A DNA stretch of 64,000 nucleotides from Bremia lactucae (Eukaryota > Oomycota > Peronosporomycetes > Peronosporales > Peronosporaceae), in assembly GCF_004359215.1 (NCBI RefSeq), contig NC_090613.1, positions 5,571,089 to 5,635,088 on the forward strand, in the 5' to 3' direction. Made by a program: the position numbers and the translations under genes. The notes under the pieces were generated by a model. The model was given only the letters and a program-made list of their open reading frames with translations. It did no database searches and had not been told where the DNA came from. Numbering within the stretch: position 1 is the first letter of the stretch; each line of letters begins with the position of its first letter. This document shows positions 10,382 through 21,150 of the stretch, piece by piece.

Positions 10382-10839
10382 GAGTGCTTGACAGCCACGG
10401 TGTCAAAAAAAAAGTGAATTTGAATTTGGACAATTCAACATTAAAATATAACAATTAAAGTAATAAAAAAGCAGAACTTTGGTTTTAATCACCTACTAAA
10501 TATATCTTGGTTTTCGTTATAAAAACCGTCTGCATCACCCATAATGACAAACAGAAGAAATACTGATTTGAATGTTGGTGGGTGACAAACGACACTTTAG
10601 AAGCGGTGTCTTCAGCTAAAGTTAACCATCCACCAGCTTTTAAATCAAGCTTCTTTCCGATGCGTTTCAAAACGGGATGTACAGTTACATAAATATTGTA
10701 AACTAGGAGAATAAAGTTAGATATTTTTTTCTTTTCGTTTCCAATATCATACACGGCACCAGGGCCACAATTCTGTTCATGGTGGAGTTTAATTTTCAAA
10801 TCAACTCTACCAATCGCTGCTAGAGGCGCAAATGGGCGG
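10382..10839. other. Spacer, possible left part of an LTR-2 copy
   Basis: AT-rich. The stretch around 10470-10800 shows weak similarity to 18460-18657, which suggests it could be the degraded left part of the same LTR. The 104-aa minus-strand frame here (10485-10799) has no recognisable family. Confidence 0.35.
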
Positions 10840-11098
10840 TGAGCAATGAGTCCTAATACATTCTTAGATTAATACATCAAGTCAGTCAGGGATTACAATC
10901 CGTTGGAACTTAATTATATTACTACAGTCTTACTTTTCCCTATGCTAAGTCTACCTTCGTCATGACCCCTTGCCAGGCGTTCTTAGCAAGCTAAAAACTC
11001 TACTTCACACGTCGTGACGTAAAGTACTCGGCGGCACATTTACCTTCACTGTAATCAGTATAGGTTAGCTAGTAGTGAGGTAGTACTAGCAAAAGGTA
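10840..11098 (+). repeat. LTR-2 copy (3' part of a 5' LTR)
   Basis: Aligns by eye with 19107-19389: both share the AGTCTACCT, CACGTCGT, TAATCAGTATAGG and AGTACTAGC blocks. The terminal CCCGTTACA seen at 19389 is deleted here. A gypsy leader and gag follow directly, so this is the 5' LTR of a plus-strand element. Confidence 0.65.
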
Positions 11099-12380
11099 CC
11101 TGGAAGCACTTCGTGGTCGGTACAACGACCACGCACGTACCATCCGACATGTACAAATTAGATACAGTGGAAAGGAGCTTTCACGCCCGTATGACGCTTT
11201 CACGCTACGCGTGAGAGGTCCACTTAATTGAGTGACCTCAAACGGAACGCGATCGGTCGAATGAGTTCGACCGTTCGAGGGCCAGCCCTTAGTGCAATGT
11301 TTTTCGCCCTCGGATAACGTTCGGCTACCGCCGAGCTCATACAACATGAACGAGACGCGGCTTGAAAAAAGGTAACCTTGCTTCACCAGCAAGGCTCTTA
11401 TCACACAGAGGTGTTTGGAGAACAGTATGTCAAACAGCTAAAACTGTTGAGACAGCACCATGTCCATGCTGCTAGCCGGCCGAAGTTTTCGCGTCGAGCC
11501 GAAAACTAAAACATTTGAATTTCCAGGTTAAGGCAGTCGAAGGTGACTCCTTTGTAAGATGGCTTGTCAAGTAAGACGATTCCATTGAGGTCGCCGCGTC
11601 GATTACGACGCCACAAAAGTGAAGTTTGGCTTGTCCAACTTGGCCGCACAGCCAAACCTTCGGCCTTAGGGTTCAAGCATGACCCATATGTGTTTCTGTC
11701 GTATGAGTTTTGTAAGACCCGGCTATTTGAGCCGCCAGGTGCCAGGGCTCGAGCGGACCTCCTGGATTTGAAGCAGGGCAAGTGTGATATTCACGCTTAT
11801 GCTCAACATACACGATACTTAGTCATTTGTATCGTCAGTCATCCGATTGATGAACAAACACATATTACTGTGTTCATTAAGGGTCTTGCAGGTAGTCCTG
11901 CCAAAACCCACCTGCTCTGGCTCGACTTAAAGACGCTTGATCAAGCGATCTCTGTAGCGGAACAGGTGGACTTCAGGTTAAAAAAGGCTTTCGTCCACTC
12001 TAGTTCATATCGTCCAGCCGGAAGCAAGTGGACCTCTGTTTTGTTTGAGAGCAATAAACCTCGCTCTTCATGCGACAGATCATTTCACAAATATGCAATC
12101 GCTGTCAAAAGACAGGGCACTGCGCCTATGAGTATAGCACCACAAGACTAGTGCCTAGAAATGCTAAGCGAAATGATCGGCCTCCCGCTAAAAATGGCGG
12201 AGGACACGGATTCGTTGTTGTTGCGAAATGGCAGTGGCGAGGCGTATATTAAAGAAGCGACCGAGATCAGTACGTGCGGAGCGCCCTATAGGTCCGGCAA
12301 CATCAAGAAAAATTTGCTGATCTCTTGTCCTGTTGATCCAACACATACTGAGTGTTACTGCTCCTGGTGAAAAGTGACTT
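11099..12380 (+). pseudogene. Gypsy-type retrotransposon gag remnant
   Basis: After the LTR comes CTGGAAGCACTTCG, equivalent to the probable primer-binding region at 19390. A degenerate gag follows. The best open part is 11564-12151, with HAYAQHTRYL, ITVFIKGLAGSPAKTHLLWLDL and a SSSYRP spacer. A zinc-knuckle remnant (CQKTGHCAYE) is read in another frame. The same blocks occur in the minus-strand gag at 16.8-17.6 kb and in the copy at 19.4-20.5 kb. Frameshifts and lost pol mean it is dead. Confidence 0.75.
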
Positions 12381-12460
12381 GGTAAACCAGCTTCAAATCG
12401 TAGCTGATCTGAACAAAGACGGGTTTTCTACCAATGCGGCTGCACAGAATGATCAAGCAG

Positions 12461-12532
12461 TCCTCCCTGCCAGTATTGAACTGGCGACCTTTAGATTATG
12501 AGACTGACGCGCTACTAATGAGCAAAAGGAGC
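12461..12532 (-). pseudogene. tRNA-Met pseudogene
   Basis: Recognisably the same sequence as the intact tRNA-Met genes at 16006-16078 and 37828-37900, with the CAT anticodon region conserved. Changes in the acceptor stem, T arm and D arm break the fold. Confidence 0.7.
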
Positions 12533-12541
12533 AGGTTCTAC

Positions 12542-12607
12542 CCTGGTGTAGTGGCTAAGCATCGACTTAGTGACCCTGCGGACACGGGTTTGATTCCTAC
12601 ACTAGCC
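12542..12607 (+). other. tRNA-like sequence with Pol III boxes A and B
   Basis: TGGTGTAGTGG resembles box A and GGGTTTGATTCC resembles box B at tRNA spacing. It parallels 37916-37980. Acceptor and anticodon stems do not pair well, so it is a tRNA relic or SINE-type head. Confidence 0.45.
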
Positions 12608-12749
12608 AAAAAAAGACTTTCCGACACCCTTGGGACCCCGAATATAGTTGATCACAGATAAATTCCTGGGCTCGTCGTAAAATGAAAGAAACATAAGATT
12701 AAAAATGACGCAGATTATCGAGCGATTGACCACACGAGCGTTTGTTACA

Positions 12750-13560
12750 TGTTCCGCCCGCTTCGCACGACGCACCTCCATACCTGGGTTGCAGGAGCGG
12801 CGTCAAATGGTGCTTGGTCCCTGCAATTCCACGGTCTGCCTTGCTTCGTGTTGTGTGATCGCCAGCAACACCAACGAGACCTCACCCAATGACAGTTCAC
12901 TCGCAGCGTGTGGGTCGAGAGTAGATCCAGTCGTTTATCAACTATAGCAAGCGTTTGAGAGTGACTTTGCTCCCAGTCGTTGAAGACTTGCAGTTCCGTC
13001 TCGCGTTTCGGCTTCTGCCTATGCGCTCTCAGTTCTGGTTCTTGAAGGCGTCCATCCCACGCATTCGCATCTGTGTCCGTCCGCGGTGCAACGCGATCGG
13101 GACCGAACAATACTTGTTCTTCGACTGTGTGCTTGCCGTGCAGCTCTGGGAGCATGTAGCTCGATTAGTGACTCCATTTTTTTGTCGTCTGTAGCTTGGC
13201 TGACTATTGTTCTGGCAATGCGACCAAGAGTAAGAGAAGAGTGGAGAGACAACAAAGTGGTGCTTTACGACGTCTGGCACACAATTCGAGTGGTAACGCT
13301 CCACTTCCTTTGGACTGATCGCATCGGGTGCCTCTGCGATGGGTGGCAGCCAACACCAGCTCTCCCTTCCTAGCGAAATTGTAATAATTAAACTTTGAAT
13401 AGCATTTCCCCGGTCATTTCCTCGACAGCTTGCGCCCACTTTCGGCACAGCCTTCGACGTCGCTACGACCCTGGCCAGCGAGCGACACAAGCAGACATTA
13501 TCGTCCAGATTATGCACCAACACCACGTCTTTCACAACTTCATACGGACGAACCCGATTG
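12750..13560 (+). mobile_element. LINE fragment (ORF2 C-terminus)
   Basis: 5'-truncated piece of the same LINE family as 28.6-34.6 kb. LQFRLAFRLLPMRSQFWFL and the zf-RVT-type block CNAIGTEQYLFFDCVLAVQLWEH (about 12985-13180) match 34.03-34.22 kb. The following segment to about 13560 matches 34.24-34.56 kb. Several frameshifts are present; non-functional. Confidence 0.8.
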
Positions 13561-13659
13561 CAGGTATGTATACTTCCTGGGTAATTTTGTACGTAATCCC
13601 ATGTGCTATTCTGCAGTTGCCGCTGCTGCTCACGGAGTTAATGCTTCCCCTTGGACGAT

Positions 13660-15530
13660 GAGGGGAAGGTGGCCTACAAAAATCACAAAACCAAATATTG
13701 TGTGACACACACCAAATTTAAAATATGGGGGACCAGGGCGAACGGCAGTATTTTTTGCGAAGGTATTAAGAAATCGCATATTATAATTTTACATATGTCA
13801 ATGTCATTCGAAGGTGACTGGAAATGGGTGGTGCAGGCCATCCTCCCTCAGCCTTATTATTCTCATTCTTATCATTACTGAATATGCCGCGGAGAGGAAC
13901 ATGCGAATTTTTCGAGGTTACCCAAATACCTATAAATGTGTGGTGTTCAGCCCCCCCTCAATATTCTCACTTTTTAACTTGCCGTGGAGCAAGGTAAAGA
14001 ATTTTTTAAGCCCAGCAATCAGCATCATGCCAGGTACGAGCACCGACGGGGCGTTAAGCTCCGCGAGTCCTTATGCGACGGCGCCATCAGACCAGGGCTC
14101 GGAGAAGCCACCGACGCCGATTCAAGACCCTATCGCGCGAGGTTTATCGCCGGAAACGTGGGGGGACACTGAGTCTTGAAGAGGTTGTCAGCGGCGAGAC
14201 CGAGCCTTTGGAAGATGAGCCGCGCAAACGAGACTCCGAAGAGCTGACGCAGTCTTTCGCGGCGGTGACCTTGCCACGGGAAGTGGCAGCCGAAGAGTTG
14301 AAGAGCAAGTTCCAGTCGAAGAGCAAGGACCCTGACGATTCGAGTGCTGGCGCAACAATGTCCCGGCCGACCGAGTGGCGAAGGATTTGTCGGCCCCGGC
14401 ACCAGCGACAACGACGCCATTCGGGAAAGTGGGGCGTGTGGGAACGAAATCCACGGCCCCTGCCGAAATTATTCGACTTGTGCGGAAAACTCTTGCGGAC
14501 GCCTCGCCAATGGCAGCGGCGCTAACGCACATGCAGGCAGACGCGGCAATGAGACTTGCTGGTCTGGAGGACGACTCCAATGATGACTTTAAAGGAAATG
14601 AAGCGATGCCTGACGCCCACCATTGGAAAGAAGGCGAGTATAGCTTTTGTACGAGCTGTGCCAGACGGCAAGGGTGGCACTCGAACGAAACAAACAGCAG
14701 CACAATCAGCTGGAGGGAATTGCAAAAAACGCTCGCCCCACGAGCGATAGCGGCCATGCGCGCCCTCACACGGGTAACACGGACAAAGTTTCCGGTTGAA
14801 CAAGTTCGAGATCGACGCAAGCAATTCGGTGTATACTTTTACTTATTTTTCCGCTAAAGAAGCCTCATGGACGCCGGGGGCAACCTAAGAGAGGATGGAC
14901 TGGGGAGTATGTGTAACCTGGTCGATGAGTGGATCGACGACACGAAGCGGTCCATCCAATTCGAGCAATACGTCCGCGGCAATTTTACCGGACATCGGCT
15001 AATGACAGCAAGACTGTGGAAGAAGTTTAAGCAGTTAAAGAATATTCCGCCCGGGGATGGGCTCGGTATGCCGAAGGTAGCCGAGTTGCTGCTTGTGGTG
15101 GGGAAGTTGCACCTCGGGGCAGCACGTGAGGTGCATTAAGGAACCCTGAAGAAAAACTTGTTTCGAGGGATGACGAGGGGAACCGTACTAGCTCTCTATG
15201 AGTTGGGGTTGGGTCCCGGAAAGTATTTGGTGGACTGCTACTTCGGTGCGGGACGCCGCCACTGTATGGCGTTAAATATTACTGGCAGCTTTTACCATGT
15301 CTGGGATGAAGGCGAGTGGGTGGGACTATCGGACGTGAATGATTACTTGACCGGAGTGAATGGTGTACTTCAATTCGTGTTTGTGGAAGACCTGAAACAC
15401 CCGACGAAGGCCAATAACTGTCACAAGGCCCACACCCAGCGCGTTGAAGAACAAAATGCGGCGCTACTGAAAGAGTTCAAGCAGAGTGCAGCGAAGACAA
15501 AAAAGCAGGCACGTTAAAGAAACCCAACAC
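13660..15530 (+). mobile_element. Element X, copy 1 (unrecognised, two or more ORF blocks)
   Basis: Parallels 34935-37310 along its whole length. A Ser/Pro-rich acidic N-terminal block (ATG 14027; EKPPTPIQDPIARGLSPET) comes first. A middle basic block follows (RAIAAMRALTRVTRTKFPVEQVRDRR, about 14735-14820). The C-terminal block is at 14867-15517. I recognise no known transposon protein. The reading frame is broken by shifts near 14165 and 14400 and by a stop at 15139. It lies directly after a LINE 3' end and directly before a tRNA-Met repeat unit, exactly as copy 2 does. Confidence 0.7.
14867..15517 (+). pseudogene. Element X C-terminal domain, candidate cysteine peptidase, Cys region deleted
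   Basis: Homologous to 36584-37310 in copy 2. The His-containing block (YLVDCYFGAGRRHCMALNI, His codon at 15260-15262) and DEGEWVGLSDVN are well kept. The frame around them, 15158-15517, is open for 119 aa. However, the 27-residue segment carrying ADCVLNAVRALYE in copy 2 is missing at about 15008. A stop at 15139 separates the two halves. If the domain is a Cys-His peptidase, this copy has lost its nucleophile. Confidence 0.5.
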
Positions 15531-15640
15531 GGTACTATGTGGCACCGGTATGGCAATTTCAGTTAGCTTGGCCATTTGCTAGGTAGATTGAGAGGTTTCA
15601 CTGTCTAATGTTACTAACAAATACAACCTTTCGACTGAGT

Positions 15641-16078
15641 TAAAGAAGCGGCAACTCGCAAACGTAACATTTTCACGATCACAAACAAGCAGCGATATTT
15701 GTTTCACGGCCCAATTCTCCTACTAATCCGGAACAAATTGTATACGTACCTGCCTTCATGTAGCTCAACTTGAAGCCTTTATGTTAAATCAAATTGCTTC
15801 TTTGAAAAAGATGTCATCCCTCCCCAAGGCTAAGTATCTTTATTGGGCACTATTCCACGAACTCACAAGATATTTGCATCGATTGCGATACTAATACCCG
15901 TCATGCAACTCGCAACTTCGTGACAGTGTGGACCAGCTCCAAATCATAAATCATCTGACCAATAGGATTTTCTACCGACGCTGCTGCTCAGAATATTTAA
16001 AGCAGTGCTCCCTGCCAGGATCGAACTGGCGACCTTCAGATTATGAGACTGACGCTCTACCAACTGAGCCAAAGGAGC
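15641..16078. repeat. About 435-bp tRNA-Met repeat unit (M2)
   Basis: Nearly collinear with 37466-37900 and, in part, 38192-38583. It begins with a diverged copy of the first 17 nt of tRNA-Met (reverse complement) followed by GCGGCAACTCG. About 360 bp of shared sequence follow (including CGGCCCAATTCTCCTACTAATCCGGAAC). It ends with a complete tRNA-Met. The arrangement reads as one period of a tandem tRNA array. Confidence 0.7.
16006..16078 (-). tRNA. tRNA-Met (elongator, anticodon CAT)
   Basis: 73 nt on the minus strand, no intron and no encoded CCA. The acceptor stem GCTCCTT/AGGGAGC pairs with one G-T, the discriminator is A, the D stem is GCTC/GAGC, the anticodon loop is CTCATAA, and the T arm is GCCAG-TTCGATC-CTGGC. 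The strong elongator-type arm distinguishes it from initiator. There is no run of four or more T directly downstream, so termination is unclear. Its 5' end touches the N gap. Confidence 0.92.
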
Positions 16079-16329
16079 NNNNNNNNNNNNNNNNNNNNNN
16101 NNNNNNNNNNNNNNNNNNNNNNNNNNNNNNNNNNNNNNNNNNNNNNNNNNNNNNNNNNNNNNNNNNNNNNNNNNNNNNNNNNNNNNNNNNNNNNNNNNNN
16201 NNNNNNNNNNNNNNNNNNNNNNNNNNNNNNNNNNNNNNNNNNNNNNNNNNNNNNNNNNNNNNNNNNNNNNNNNNNNNNNNNNNNNNNNNNNNNNNNNNNN
16301 NNNNNNNNNNNNNNNNNNNNNNNNNNNNN
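16079..16329. other. Assembly gap (251 N)
   Basis: A run of 251 N. It removes the 3' half of the tRNA-Lys gene and whatever followed tRNA-Met. Confidence 1.
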
Positions 16330-16362
16330 AGTCTTGCGCTCTACCGACTGAGCTAGACGGGC
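16330..16362 (-). tRNA. Partial tRNA-Lys (5' half, cut by gap)
   Basis: The minus strand begins GCCCGTCTAGCTCAGTCGG and continues with TAGAGCGCAAGACT, the usual 5' half of eukaryotic tRNA-Lys up to the base before the anticodon. The anticodon and 3' half lie in the N gap, so isotype is inferred (Lys, probably CTT). Confidence 0.75.
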
Positions 16363-16459
16363 ACTTCTCAATTTGCCGGCAACTTCACAAGTCAAATATC
16401 AGAAGAACCCTTTCCCCTCTCCCCCCAGCTGCTTTTTGGTCTTTACTCATGGAAAGATC

Positions 16460-16559
16460 NNNNNNNNNNNNNNNNNNNNNNNNNNNNNNNNNNNNNNNNN
16501 NNNNNNNNNNNNNNNNNNNNNNNNNNNNNNNNNNNNNNNNNNNNNNNNNNNNNNNNNNN
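16460..16559. other. Assembly gap (100 N)
   Basis: Exactly 100 N, probably a gap of unknown size placed inside the gypsy protease region. Confidence 1.
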
Positions 16560-17954
16560 GCCTGTCGCTAGACGCACCGTCATCCTCGTTGGAGGGATAT
16601 CGCGCTCAACATATTTGAGCCTACTACCCTCTAGTGACTGGCGACGAATCAAGTTATTCGACGCTCCGCAGTCCACTAAGGCTTTAAGTGACAAATCATT
16701 TGTCACTTGTAACTTCAAGGTGATGAGGGATACCTCATCACCAGGTGCAGAGACACATAATGATTGTGTGTCTGGAGCAACTTTAGTCAAGAGATTTGCA
16801 AATTCTCTTGAGATTGCTAGGGCTGTAGGGCGTTGCGCCCCTACTGACCCCGACCGTTTTTTTGGCGGTCCGCGTCGCTATTGCGATTTCCCAACAACGT
16901 CGGACCCGCGACCGTTGCCTTTTTTGGCATACGGTCCAAAATTACGTTCAGCACCTTTTGGTGCTGGACGTGGGGCACTACACTCATGAGCGTAATGTCC
17001 CAATTTTTGGCAGCGATGGCATTTCTGCGATCGCTTATTATTCGAAAAGCGAGGTTTCTCGCTTTCGACATAGGAAAGGTCCATGGGTTCTGGACCTCCT
17101 AATTCGTGTCGTCTAGGTGGACGATATGATGACGAACTTGCTTGAGCCTGTCTCAAGCTAAAGTCCTCCTGTACCGCTACGGATATTGCTTCCTCAAACG
17201 TATCCAGTATAAGCGGAACAGGTGGGTCTTTACGGGACCATCCGTAAGACCTTGCATGAACACCGTAATCAACTTGTGTTCGTGTACTGGATTGTTCGTG
17301 ATACAACTCGCTAAGAGTCGTATGTGCTGGGCATAAGCGTAAACATCACGCTTGCCTTGCTTGAGTTTCAGAAGCTCTGATCGAGCTCTGAACTCATCCC
17401 TAGGCGGTTCAAACGTCTGTTTGAGCCGGGCTTTAAAAAGCCTCTAGCGACCCAAAGACATATGGGTTGCGCAACTTAAGGCCTAGTGCCCAACTTTTGG
17501 CACGACCTGCCAAATTTGACTGAGCAAATGCGAGTTGCATTTGCTTGTCGACGATGTTACGAGCCCTTATGGCATCGTTCAACTCGACAATCCATCTTAA
17601 GAGTGAGTCTTCTTCGACTCCCCTATACTTAGAGACGTGAATCTATAAGGTTTCCGGCGTCATCCCAGGTACAGAGGTCTGTACTTGCTGGAACTTCAAC
17701 AGTTCTGCCTGTTGAGAGCCTTGCTGATTAAGCAAGGCTTCCTTCTCCTTCATCTCGTCAAGTTCATGTTGTATGAACTTGGCGATGGCTGAATGGAGGG
17801 CATCTCTGTCCAAATTGGACAGCATTGCCAAGATTGCATCGTTTCCTACGGTCGAACTCATTCGTTCGACCGCACTCCTTTCTATATCACTTAAAAAGGG
17901 GTAGCTTTCACGGAAAACGTGATGCGTATTCCCACTATCATCTAACATGTCCAT
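16560..17954 (-). pseudogene. Ty3/gypsy gag and protease, minus strand
   Basis: Reading leftward from 17954 (MDMLDDSGNTHHVF): a gag N-terminus with a Glu/Gln/Lys-rich coiled-coil-like stretch (17643-17954). The retrotransposon gag domain follows (SKYRGVEEDSLLRWIVELND, LAFAQSNLAGRAKSWALGLK). A CCHC knuckle CHRCQKLGHYAHEC lies near 16985-17025. Next is an aspartic protease with ALVDCGASNNLIRRQ, where the usual DSGAS appears as DCGAS. Stops around 17640 and 17440 break the frame, and the rest of pol is lost at the N gap. Its 5' LTR is at 18005-18447. Confidence 0.8.
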
Positions 17955-18004
17955 GTTAGATGTGGAAAATGTGGTCCTCGGACGGCCTAAAAAGTGCTAC
18001 CAGG

Positions 18005-18447
18005 TGTAACGGGGCACTACGACTTGTACTGCTTCAGTACAAGTCCACTTCGCACTGCTTCAGTTGCGAGTGGTGCCTTTCGTTATTTCACGTACACTAG
18101 TACGTGCAGAGGAAGACTTCTCTTTAAGGTAACTTGCTTAAAGAGGGTAAAATGAAAACTGTATTAATATAGTGAAGTTTCTCCTCTTTATATCTGTTAA
18201 TGCTAACATTATTATGAACTAATACTAAACATGCAATTGAATTCTATCTGTCTCTATCTCTTTGTTTACCTCTATAGCTGATTAGTCTGCGGAATAAATA
18301 GATATAATGGTCTTTACCTATTTATGGATAAGAATTCTAAGCATTACTATATAAAGTAATATTCTCCAAATATTATTTATCTTTTCGATACTATATTATT
18401 TTACAACCTTTATGTGTTAATTTCATGTAACGATACATCCCGTTACA
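18005..18447 (-). repeat. LTR-1, 5' LTR of the minus-strand gypsy element
   Basis: 443 bp with inverted ends TGTAACGGG and CCCGTTACA. It is closely related to 18658-19101 and 50702-51155. Shared landmarks are the hairpin-rich GACTTGTACTGCTTCAGTAC segment and the GGATAAG...TATATAAAGTAAT segment. The gag at 16.6-18.0 kb begins about 50 bp to its left, so it is the upstream LTR. Confidence 0.85.
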
Positions 18448-19389
18448 GTGTCCCGCCAAGATAAAACTTTGACTTTAATCAACTCGCCACCTTCTATGTT
18501 GATCTAACTGGTTTAGATATTAATTTCTATCTTTACACGATTTACAGTATATTTCCAATACAACCAGACACAGTAATTTGGTAGCGGGAATGCGACAGTT
18601 CTGTCATTTCGGTTAATTTAAGTAGTCTTTAAATCAACTCCGCCAATTGTTGCTGGATATAACGGGGCACTGCCGACTTGTACTGCTTCAGTACAAGTCC
18701 ACTTCGCACTGCTTAAGGGTGCGAGTGGTGCCTCACGGCACTTCACGTACACTATGTACGCGCAGAGGAAGACTCTTTAAACCACTTGCTTATTTAAAGA
18801 GGGTTAGAAAATAACTTTATTTAATATAATTAAGTTCTTCTGTTTCTATCTTTTATGACCAACTTATTTATAAACTAATACAAAACATGGAAAAAAAATT
18901 CTTTTTGCCTCTCTCTTTGCGCGCGTCTAGCGCCGACTGGACCGCGGATAAAGTAGATATAATGGTCTATATCTACTAATGGATAAGCTTATGAACATTA
19001 CTACGTAAAGTGATATTTATAAAATGTTATCTACCTTTTAGATAATATATTAATTAACAACGTTTAAGTGTTAATTTCATGCAACGGTACACCCCGTTAC
19101 ACTGGACGCGCGAATAATCAGCAATGAGTCGTGATACATACTTTAATTAGCATATCAAGTCAGTGAAGAAGATGCTATACGTAGGAACTTAATAATTTTA
19201 TATAGTCTGGTTTTTTTCCTACACTAAGTCTACCTCAGTATTGACCTCTAGTTGCTGAGAATTCTTAGCATCTTAAATCCATTCTTTGCACGTCGTGTAC
19301 GTAAAGTATTCTGCGGCACCTCCCTTTTACTGTTATCAGTGCAGGTCGGCAAGTTTAGAGTTAGTACTAGCGAAAGGTGCCCCGTTACA
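18448..19389 (+). repeat. LTR-2 copy split by a solo LTR-1
   Basis: Parts 18640-18657 and 19102-19389 align continuously with 10815-11098 once the nested solo LTR is removed. The right end is GGTGCCCCGTTACA at 19389, immediately followed by CCTGGTAGCCC, a likely primer-binding region. The left boundary is uncertain; it may start at or near 18449. Confidence 0.65.
18658..19101. repeat. Solo LTR-1 with 5-bp TSD (CTGGA)
   Basis: 444 bp from TATAACGGGG (first bases changed from TGT) to CCCCGTTACA. It is flanked by CTGGA at 18653-18657 and again at 19102-19106, a perfect target-site duplication. No internal sequence is present, so it formed by LTR-LTR recombination. Confidence 0.9.
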
Positions 19390-21150
19390 CCTGGTAGCCC
19401 TTCGTGGCCCGTTCAACGTCCACGTACGTACTATCCAACATGGACATGTCTGATGAAAAAGCGAAAAGATCAGACGCCCCACACAAAGGCTTATATGTAA
19501 AGTGTCAGAGGTTCACTTACTTTAGCGACCTCGAATGGAAACCGGTAAAAAAATGAGTTCGGCCGTAAGCGGGCCAGCGGTTTGTGACATGTTGTTTGCT
19601 CAGTAAAGAGACGATCAGATGCGTCGATTGTGGAATTCATGCAACAGGGACTCGATGTGGCCCAAGAAAAGAATTTTGATTCATCAGCAAGACTCTCAAC
19701 AGGCAGAACTGATGAGATTATAGGGTGTTTAACAGTAAGAAAAGTTAAACAAGCAGCATTGACATGCCGATGGCGAGCCGACACGATGGTGTTTAGCCCG
19801 AAAGCTTGGTGATAGATATCTACAAGCCCAAGGCAGTCGAAGGCGACTTCTTTAACGATGATTTGTTGAATTAGACGATGTCATTGAAGCTCGTTGCATC
19901 GAAGACAACGCAAAGAAAGTAAAGTTTAACATGTCCAACTTGGCGGACATGCCAAATCTTGGGCCTTCGGCTCAATCATTACGACCCATATGTGTTTGAG
20001 TCGTTTAAGTCTCTAAAACCCGGCTCAGGCAAACCTTAAAGCCGCCACGTGTCGAATTCAGTGCTCGAATAGAGCTCCTGTATTTTTAGGAGGGCATACT
20101 TAGTAAGTTCTTTCATCAATCGTTCAATTGATGAACATAAGCTGTATTAATTAAGGGTCTTGAAGACGGTCCTATCAAGGCCCACTTATCACGGCTCGAA
20201 TTAGAGACGCTTGCTGATGATGGGGCAAGTGTTTCTGTAGCGAATACGGGGATTTTTGCCTGAAAAAAGCTTTCGTCTACTCTGATGCTTATCGTCCACA
20301 TCGACGACAAGAAAACGGAGGTTTAGAACCTATGGACCTCTGGTACGTTTAAAGCGAGAAACCTCGCTCTTTAAGTTACAAACCCTGATTGCAAAGATTC
20401 AATCGTCGTCAAAATACAGGCCACTACGCCTATGAGTGTAGAACGCTAAGCCCAGTGCCTAGAAATACTAGGCGAAACGATCCACCTCCGCTAAAATAGC
20501 GGAGAGCGCGGATCCGATATTGTTGCGAAAACGCAACGGCGTGGCGGATCGTCAAAAACGGTCGGGTCGGTAGGTGCGGAGCGTTCTACTGATTCAGCAA
20601 CGTCAAGAGAATTCGCAGACCTTTCGACGAAGATTGCTCCTCACACAAAACATTTTTTTGTGTGACTGCCCCTAGTAATGAGTTTTTGTACCCTCATCAC
20701 CTTGCAAATTAGGTGACAGACGATAATTTTAATTCGGCCATTGTTGATCGTGCGGCATCGAACAAATTCACTCGACGTTAATCGCTAGAAGTTCGATGGC
20801 TCAAGTTCATTGAGCGCGATATACCCATAACGAGAATGACAGCAAGTCTAGCAACAGGCATTTCTGAAAAAGTTAAGAAACGTGTATTTAATATCCCATA
20901 CAAGTTAAAGGGTACATAGTAAGATGACAATTTTATCGTAACAGTTTAAGGTGACATATTCGATGTTATCCCTGAAATTCATGGCTTAAAAGTAAAAGTA
21001 CGAGCCGTGTGTAAAGAGGTCAAGCTTCATGACTGAAGGATCATAACAGCCACAAATGAATTCGACATTAATGTCATTAATGCGAAACACGACTAATTTC
21101 TGTACTGCATTGCACTCAATCGGTTACGGTCTCCACCATAATTGCATGTC
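19390..21150 (+). pseudogene. Gypsy gag-protease remnant, plus strand
   Basis: This is the internal part of the element whose 5' LTR ends at 19389. The leader and degraded gag parallel 11.1-12.3 kb, including the zinc-knuckle area near 20400. The protease remnant at about 20755-20880 (ASNKFTRR, FIERDIP, RMTASLATG) matches the protease at 16.57-16.7 kb. There are many stops and shifts. It ends where the copia 3' side begins, around 21.2 kb. Confidence 0.7.

Larger units (their letters stand above)
12391..12690. repeat. Diverged copy of the tRNA-bearing repeat module (M1)
   Basis: Similar to 15925-16078 and 37750-38085: a GACCAGCTCCAAATC-like block, then tRNA-Met on minus, a tRNA-like box on plus, then a CCCTTGGGACCCC tail. 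Most diverged of the copies. Confidence 0.6.

Noticed and set aside
10485..10799. 104-aa minus-strand frame
   Set aside because: No family recognised, and the region weakly resembles LTR sequence.
13029..13535. 168-aa minus-strand frame
   Set aside because: Antisense shadow of LINE ORF2; no homology.
15928..16395. Open frames on both strands across the N gap at 16079-16329
   Set aside because: They are open only because N codons read as X; the flanks are tRNA genes.
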